A stretch of 64,000 nt of DNA from Eumeta japonica (taxonomy: Eukaryota; Arthropoda; Insecta; Lepidoptera; Psychidae): positions 434,001-498,000 of the forward strand of contig BGZK01000151.1 in assembly GCA_005406025.1 (NCBI GenBank), read 5' to 3'. Positions 56,553 through 64,000 of the stretch are shown one piece after another (position 1 is the stretch's first letter; each line of letters opens with the position of its first letter). The notes beneath the pieces are model-generated. The model was not told the DNA's origin. It saw only the letters and a list, made by a program, of their open reading frames with translations, and did no database searches. The position numbers and the translations under genes are program-made.

Positions 56553-58715
56553 CTAATTCAAAATATCTATTTCGTAGGTTATAAATATAACACTTATACA
56601 TCTATCCTCTAAATATTTAGAGATTGTATAATAACCCTTTTGTGCAAAGTGTTTGCTGGATAAATACTTTAAATTTGTATATGGGGAAATTTTGTGTATC
56701 CATAGGAATCCTACTGAACATGCGCACATAGAGCCCCCGAAATGAATTTGTGACTCTATGCAGTCATTTACCAAGTAAATACAGTTTATTTTTATTTCTA
56801 GTATTAAAACTGTGTCTATCACTATTTTTATTAAAATATTGTAATTTTTTTCAACATCTATTAAATTTTGATAAATAAACTATGATGCCACAATTAAAAT
56901 CCCAATTTCTTTAAACTTACTTCTAAAAGAAACACGAGGTCCTAACCCGTAAATTGCGCGAATGGTCCGCTTTTGCAAAATGAAAATTCTATAAATATCC
57001 ACAGTACCATATGACATTAAGTTATGGAAACAGCCAAAATAAACCAATCTGGCGGTTTTGATATCGGACAAATTTCTTATTTTTTTAATTGCAAATGAAG
57101 CAGAGCTAACCGTTTTCGCCAACTCACCGATATAGGGACCTCACTGAAGCTCATTATCTAAAGTAATACCTAGGAATACAGCAGTGTTAACAAGCTCTAA
57201 TTCTTCATTTTTCACATTCAGAAGTGAAAATTTCACACATTTTGTTTTCTTTCTATTGAAAAGTAAATTATTTAGAGTAAACCATTATTTTAATTTTGGA
57301 GATGGCAATGTTCACATCGGCATGATCGAGTAGATATCTTTTAACTTTTAATAATAAAGAGCTATCATCTACAATAAGTACTATCTCATGAATGTCCTTA
57401 ACAAGGCTAGGTAAGTCATTAATATAGACTAAAAACAGAAACGGACCGAGGATCGATCCCTGTGGCATCCAGCCTGCGGACCACGCATACAATCTCATGA
57501 CATTGACATCAACCTTCTGAATCTTATTAGTTAAATATAATGCCACTGTTCATGAACAGCTCAGCTTCTTATTTTTCATGCCCTGAATACTCTGTGGCAC
57601 TAGGTTCAGAATACAATTATTTAAATTATGACTATTTCTAGGGCAATTAACATTACCAATAGGGCAAAATTGACGTAACAGTACTTATTCGATAATATAC
57701 TAGAGCTACTCTCAGCCTTCTTAACAATTAATGTATTGAAAATTAGGTGGAAGGAATCTGCAAATTCCAATTTTCTAAGAAAACTGTGTTTATTTTGGAT
57801 TACTAAGTTAGGGTCTCTCTTTGTCGAAGCATCCCGTTTAAATCCTTAGAGCTCCGCACTCCAAAAGAGCCTCCAGATCAAAAGAGCCGCATTCACTCTT
57901 GTAACTAGACTCTGTTCTATTCAATAATATAGCAGAATCAATATTATAAGGTAACAACTTAGCCAAATGTCGTTCGAAATATTTGGATAGGAACATCGTA
58001 TCTTTAGTCAAAATAAAATTAAATTTAAATATATCAATATCAAAATATTTTATATTAGCATGACTATGACGCCAGGTCATATTGTACATTATATATAATT
58101 GAATATAGAAAATCGCATAAAGTTATTAGTAGATTAATTCGGTGAAACAATTCCAGAAGGCGGGAGAAAGAGGCAATCATATATTTTCGTTGCACACCTA
58201 ACCTATTCCCCACTAATATAATAAAATTAAATTTAAATATATCAGTATCAAATTGGTATTGTCGCTATGCTTACATAATAAAATTTTATTTAAAATATCA
58301 CTGTATGAGGCTCCAAGCATACAGATATTCAATAGACGATGGTCCACACAATTTACCAACATAGGCCCTAATCCAACACCCAGATCATCCGAATAGATCA
58401 CCGTTCTCTCCCAGCCCTCATTAGTCAAACCATTATGGAGTGCAACAGTCCTTTGGGCAGGTGTGAAAGTTTTTTTATTTTCATATTTATTATTTATTTC
58501 TATTACGTAAGTGGGACCGATTCAGTCCATTCGATCACTCGATATAATGTCACAGACCAAATTATTAAAAATTAGATTCTGAATTGAAACTGTACTATTT
58601 GAATTGTGCAGTCATTTTTTTTAAAGTTATTTTGCAAATGTTTTAATTGGTTCTGCAAATTCCAACACTCAGAATCCCTAGAGAGCTGTCTCTAGTTACT
58701 ATAATAACGTATGTC
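56553..58715 (-). mobile_element. LINE (CR1/Jockey-like), ORF1 and RT remnants
   Basis: Minus strand, from the 5' side: a coiled-coil-like stretch (DSECWNLQNQLKHLQ, about 58670), KKTFTPAQRTVALHNG (58450), then VIYSDDLGVGLGP and LNICMLGASYSDILNKILL (58400-58290), which look like blocks I and II of the SGNH-hydrolase domain found in some CR1-type ORF1 proteins, then DTMFLSKYFERHLAKLLPYN (57990). After a gap lacking the endonuclease and RT fingers: PQGSILGPFLFLVYINDLP (57460), a decayed ADD box (IVDDSSLL, 57370), ASFAIKKIRNLSDIKTARLV (57080), IFILQKRTIRAIYGLG (56980) and GYYTISKYLEDR (56630) as the C-terminus. So an internally deleted copy with many stops. A 22-base word (AAATTTAAATATATCA and flanks) is repeated at about 58015 and 58222. 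Confidence 0.5.
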
Positions 58716-58799
58716 TTATTTAAAAAATTCTGACATCAAAACGAAATTTTTCAAATTTTCTTTCTAACAAAAAGGCGTTTAAAAAAATGTATAAATACT
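58716..58799. other. Short AT-rich spacer
   Basis: Nothing recognised. Confidence 0.5.
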
Positions 58800-59110
58800 C
58801 AGAACCGACTCGGAAAACGTGTAGTGTACGGGATTGTCACTGAGAGTCGAACTCGGAGTTCTCGCAACCTTAAGGCTGTACAGGCGAACATCACGGACGT
58901 AAAGAGGTCAACGTGAACTGAACGAAAGCGGCAAACATCTCGTTATAATTATTGAAGTAGCTCCGTGAAATGGACCGTGTATGATTTAACCCGCCGCTCA
59001 TGAATAAACAACGAGGCGTCGGCGCCTGCCCTGGAAAATTACAAGTCTCTCGCATGTCGTCCGCTCGGCGGGCGCTTCAGACACGACAGTTTCATTTGCT
59101 TTAGGTTACG
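58800..59110. other. GC-rich island, candidate noncoding element
   Basis: Unique sequence with GGCGTCGGCGCCTGCCCTGG near 59013 and GTCCGCTCGGCGGGCGCTTC near 59059; the phrase CATGAATAAACAACG contains a forkhead-type ATAAACA site. No frame; AT-rich on both sides. Confidence 0.5.
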
Positions 59111-60189
59111 CTACGTTTATCGTCGATTTCTATTAAGGAAATAAATAGTACATGTATTACAATGAACGAAAATATGCCTTTTTATTTTGGTTAATATTAA
59201 AAATTTGTCTTATTTTTGAAGAAAATGTGATAGTATTTATATGTAATAGTCGAATATTAAAATGTTAAAGAGCGTAAATTTAAAAGGAAATACATATTGA
59301 GTACAATTAATTATCGATGAAGTTATATTTATTTAATTGCGTTAAGGTGTAATGATGCTAGCGAAATATATAGAAGTTCAGCAAAACTTTAACATCAAGG
59401 AGTTAGATTTTAAATAGAAAGGCATATCTTGAAAGGAATATTCTTCAAATCATGCCGCTAAAAGTAGATTAATTATAACTTTTTAAAATACAACTGACAT
59501 CTCATTTATTTTAAAATATTTGTTATCTACTAGTTGACAGGAAATATATTTCAAGAATATCTAACATTATCAATATTTAACATATGGTTTTGGTGAAAAA
59601 CTTATGTCACGAATTCATAGAAGGATTTGGATCATTTCTTAAGAAAAGTTTAGGCATGTGGAATGGTAATATAAATAAGTCTAAAAAATTAATAAAGATT
59701 TCATTAAAACTGTTGAAGAGAATAACTGGGCAAGTTTCGTGACTTAGAATATACGAGTATAAACAAGTTAATTTCTCCTACAAATTCTGATAGCATAGTT
59801 AAGTAACTGTCTCTTTTACTACAAATCAGCAAGAGGCTTTTTAGATATTCGCAAATCGATTTCTGATGTTAAATGGATTTTATAAGATTCAAGTTTTTTT
59901 TTAACAATTCACTGAGAAATTATAGATCCTTTACGCTCAAGACTCCCGTCTGTAAGATGATTTCGATGACTATCACGAACCGTTTTACGCGTAAGTTCGG
60001 AGACTTCCAGTGACCATAAGGAGTGGTTTCCGAAAAACCTTCAGCGCCGTGGGTCATATACACCTTTTTCGACACAATTGATCCATCGGTAATGGACTAT
60101 CACGGTTGCTATGTTTGTTGTACGTAAAGTATAAAAAAATTTTTTGATTCTATCGAAACCTAAAAGGTGCTTCAGTCTTTTCAGAAATA
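59111..60189. other. AT-rich spacer, nothing recognised
   Basis: 59415-59460 resembles 30300-30350 (CATATCTTGAAAGGA against CATCTCTTGAAAGGA), a trace of a shared repeat. Otherwise nothing. Confidence 0.5.
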
Positions 60190-60389
60190 TCATATTGATT
60201 GTCGCCGTATCAAAGTGCTGAGATGTTTGAGCAACAAAGCCATTATGACTGTCCTAGTACAGAATTAAGACAGGAAACCGATCATCACATCGGTTTCATC
60301 TGCAATCATGCAGAGAGATGTGGGACATGTAGCTGTTATATTTTTAAAACTCCTCACAACAGCATCGAAAGAGGTTTCGAAGCTTTTAA

Positions 60390-61255
60390 TTTAAAAAGGA
60401 TTCAATATCAACAACAATTCGATATGCTGATGACTATGTGATAGGATCTATCATGTCTATGTCATCAATAGAGGAATTGAGGAATTGTTAAATAACCTCG
60501 ACATCTTGCTCATAAATGTTAATACGGTTTCTCAAAGAGTCCATACAGAAATAAATACCCATAAATTGAAAATTGTTCTAAATGCTCATGTCTTATTCAT
60601 CTAGGACAGGTGGAAAGTCTTCTATCGCAGTTATTGATGAATACATTTACTTGGTACAAATTATTCGGTTAGGCACATTAAACTTTCACAAAGATGTCGC
60701 ATTAAGAATTCAGATCGGCTGCGTAGCGTTCGCGAAATTACGAGGCAATTTTGGGTCTAAAATATGTTAGTGCTTAAAAAACCAAAATCTTTGTGTCAAG
60801 TGTGTGTCCAAAAGTGTGTGTCAGCTTTGAAAATTTACAGCTGACAGACGTGCGGTCCCTTAATAATGATCTCGTAAACAAGCTTATAGACACTCTACGC
60901 ACGACGAAGATCTATGCTCGGGGTTTCTTTGCGAGGTAATGACCAGAGTATGTAAATATGGAAAAATTAGAGAATGAATAGATTGGATAGATTGACATGT
61001 AACGAATTATTAGTTTGTAATAGTAATGGATAGGCCACATTGATGACCGATGAAGGAGAAAGGATTTCATATGGCGCCACGAACTGGAAGTGGCGGCGTG
61101 GGTCGTGTTCCCAATAGGTGGATTGACGGTCTGTTAAAAGCTTTACGGTTTACCGCTGGTTACTGACAGTTCAGGTTCGTAGGTCGTGGAAGTCTAGTGG
61201 AAGGCAAAGCAGAGAGCTTCCAATGGATGAAACGAACGAACGGACAAAAACAATG
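60390..61255 (+). mobile_element. RTE-like LINE remnant with RT YADD box
   Basis: YADD is encoded at 60423-60434, followed by MSMSSIEELRN. After a frame change come IAVIDEYIYLVQIIRLGTLN and ALRIQIGCVAFAKLRGNFG (60640-60750), the classic segment downstream of the RT palm in insect RTE elements. Near 61040-61130, GGATAGGCCACATTGATGAC and CCAATAGGTGGATTGACG correspond to the W-x-GHI and PPxRWxDD tail. Frames are broken at several points; the 5' RT half is missing. Same family type as 45826-46035. Confidence 0.5.
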
Positions 61256-62600
61256 TCATTCATTATAATAAAGTTGCGTTTGTTGTCTTCCGACCATTAT
61301 CACATACGTTTTCTTACTAAGCACATAAAAAAAACATGCATAATCATACACATATGTCACTTACAGAAGTGCTTTAATTAATTAGTAAATATAATATATA
61401 ATAAAATACCATCTCTAGAAACGATTAGTAATACGTTTTACTGAATATTCTAGGAACTTATAAAAAGCCCGGCTTTTACGTTAGAAAGTAGCATAGCTTC
61501 TTAACTATATATTGCTCAATTTATTTTTAAAAATTCAAGTTTGCCAAAATAACATAAGTTTGGGAGATATGCGACCTTATCCTGTTGCATCAAAAAAAAA
61601 AGGGTAATTGACGTTGATTTTACTTAAGCAATGATATCTATACATTTCAGAAGCGATAGTTGCTAAAGTTTCGCATAGTTTTATTGTATGAGATATAAGA
61701 AAAACTAATTGTTTTTGTTGTTTAATTGGTGATTGTGCTATCAGTATTTTATACAATTGGCAAACGTGAAGCAAATTCACGTCTGGCTTACTAAGCATTT
61801 TAGATTTATGAGAAAATCTTATTAAGGATTTAAGTCAAGGCTGATTGATGGTGATATTTTATAGTTATGTATTTGCAAATTCATTTTAGTTATCTGTATA
61901 AAGGAAACTTACGTCTGTTGTGGTACACGAATCACGCTAAAACTATCGGATCGGTTTCGATTAATGTCTTCAGTTTTATTTGTTTGAAGATGAAATCAAT
62001 AAAAAATATTAATACTACTTTTTTAGGGTTTCATAAGATTCAATCAGAACTCTTATGATTAAACTAACCCATAGATGGAGAGAGCTGGACTTCAATATAA
62101 AGATATAAACTGATTTTTTAGGTTCCCCAATTTAAAACTCTACGAGTATTATCGATTTAACAAAAATTTTCACAAGTTTTTCTTAATAGTGTAGGGCGAA
62201 ATGTTTAGAGTAGTTTATGGATTCGTGATAATATTCTGTAAGATTAGACCTATTCTAACTATTGTAATAACTGATTCGGATTAGAATTAATAAAATTTAG
62301 TATGGAGATATCTTAAATGTAAAAAAATGATAGGCTATAATATTTTTAGGGTTCTTTGGTGGTGGTAGAAAAAATAAGGTAGAGTAAAGAACGAATAAAA
62401 AAGTTTCACTTAATATTTTTATAAAAATATTCATTTAAGGAAAATTAGATATAAAAGTGAGCCATGAATTATAAAAAAAATAGACAAATACATCAATGTG
62501 AATCTCGACGCGCTGATCCCACTCTACTTTTTTAATTAATTAGATTGTTTTATAATTAGGAAGATAGAGAGAGAGAAAAATCGCTGAGAATCGAATGGAG
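61256..62600. other. AT-rich spacer, nothing recognised
   Basis: Short frames only; no repeat recognised. Confidence 0.5.
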
Positions 62601-64000
62601 AAGTATAACCTTTTTTCTTTACGTGACGATTTCTACCGACTCACCCGTCCCAAGTCGCATTAAACATCTCAGTTTCAAAACGTGTTTTATTGAAAAGTAC
62701 CATTATATGCTTGATGATGTTGATAGATGGGACTGTATAAATAGCCGTCAAATATACTCAGAACGAATAACAAACATACTTAGTATACAACGTGTAAATC
62801 GTCCTTAGCGATGAACCCCTAAACGTCTCTCGAATTGCTTGAAACAATCGAGTTTCACGATAAACTATTTCACCATGAAATATAGTCAATATAAAACGTA
62901 AATATCAACAAAACAATATTCATAACGTTTCCATCGATCATAATATCGAACTGTTCGGGTTGTTAGTTAATAGTTCGTGAAATTCTGAACTTTGGACGCG
63001 TTTGATTATGTATTGAAATTGCTTTGGAATAGCAAATATCCGCGACAGCGAACATTTCGATGTCTGAATTGCGTATCCATTAAAATTGTAGGAAAATAAA
63101 TGAAGGGATTTGTTACAAGTTTAGTAGTAAGAATTTGTTACATTTACTGCTTTTTTAACTACAGTGAATGGTTACTTGTATAAAAAATTGAAGGTATAGA
63201 ATTGAATATATAGGTTTCCCTCTTAGAATAAATAAACAAATGAAGGAGACGTTTTATGAATGCTTCCTGGGTTAGGTCATTTTATTAGTACATTATAAAG
63301 ATACAATCAAAACAATTAACAACTTTTACACCAGTTCTCACAATCTGGTGTTGTTAAAGCTTTGAAATGTAGTGATAAGGGTGGAATCGATGAATGACCT
63401 CGGCACTTATTGTGAGAAGAGAATTAAAATTTGATTACAAGATTTGAATCTTAATATGGATATTTTACTATGAAATAATTATTAATTTAATTTTAAATAT
63501 AGGTTTCGTATGGGATGTTTGTAGTTTACGACAAATTTGTTTATTGTTGTGATTTAATGTATAAGTATATTTGAAAATAATTTATAATAACAATGCTTAT
63601 ATACTTTAATTTCATTTAGAAAACTATAGTTTATATTTTGGGTACAAAAAAAGAGACATTATTATCAATAAGACATTATATCAGTTTATATAATTAAATA
63701 TTATAGTAGCAATTTTTTTTCCTAAAATATATAATCTCTTATAATTAAGCGAATATTATTCTTTATAAATTTGTCGTTAAATATATTTATTTATCCTCAT
63801 GGTCATTATGTATACACATAGTGCGACAATTTTTTACAGCACCTGATTAGTCTTATTTTGTATATTATATGAGGTAAACTATTGGGTAGAATATTTAAAT
63901 TCAATCAAGACTGTTCCCGTTTTGTTAACTTTTGTATTATCGCACTATAATTTGGTATAGAAGCCACTATGTGAAAATACAACAATTTTCGTTTTATTTC
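62601..64000. other. AT-rich spacer to the right edge, nothing recognised
   Basis: Slightly higher GC at 62620-62880, but no frame or motif I can support. The last 1.1 kb is strongly AT-rich. Confidence 0.5.

Noticed and set aside
1..64000. CRISPR array, operon or prokaryotic gene cluster
   Set aside because: No regularly spaced direct repeats; gene density, composition, intron and retrotransposons are those of an animal genome.

Overview
The window looks like intergenic or intronic DNA from an insect nuclear genome, most probably a moth or butterfly. It is AT-rich, has no operon-like gene packing and no intact long reading frame. It carries many decayed transposons of kinds I know from Lepidoptera: RTE-type and Jockey-type LINE remnants, a Copia element, and short repeats built around TATTATAAATGCGAAAG or GGGTTCCGTA blocks. 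The lepidopteran assignment is inference from these repeats; no host gene confirms it. I found no host protein-coding exon that I can defend, no tRNA or rRNA gene and no CRISPR array.

Layout. 1-421: minus-strand fragment of an STPR gene (23-residue repeats), running off the left edge. 0.4-7.9 kb: AT-rich DNA with GC-rich islands, two near-perfect hairpins at 3.3 and 3.7 kb, and small repeat fragments. 8-15.5 kb: three plus-strand copies of one RTE-like LINE tail plus a minus-strand LINE remnant. 18.5-22.5 kb: a Gypsy-type integrase scrap, then a complete but defective Copia element (18854-22479, minus strand) with both LTRs, primer site and polypurine tract. Its integrase DD35E triad is preserved, but the C-terminal half of its reverse transcriptase and the RNase H are deleted. 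22.5-33 kb: repeat fragments and GC islands, several with a perfect TGACGTCA site. 33.5-36.6 kb: a Jockey-type LINE interrupted by a TA-flanked 492-bp MITE. 37.3 kb: an (AT)36 microsatellite. 41-46 kb: a LINE tail with an internal inversion, a 1.3-kb foldback element with arms of about 250 bp, and more repeats. 46.8-51.4 kb: a long minus-strand pseudogene of a large uncharacterised protein family that still shows a GT-AG intron. 52-64 kb: a minus-strand LINE with an ORF1-like part and reverse transcriptase, a LINE 3' UTR-like repeat, a second RTE remnant, islands and unremarkable AT-rich DNA.

The pieces are independent insertions in different stages of decay, not a working pathway. The best candidates for something functional are the GC-rich unique islands (possible conserved noncoding elements), the paired hairpins near 3.3-3.7 kb, and the gene family behind the 46.8-51.4 kb pseudogene. 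Boundaries and matches were judged by eye; family names come from memory of motifs, not from a search.
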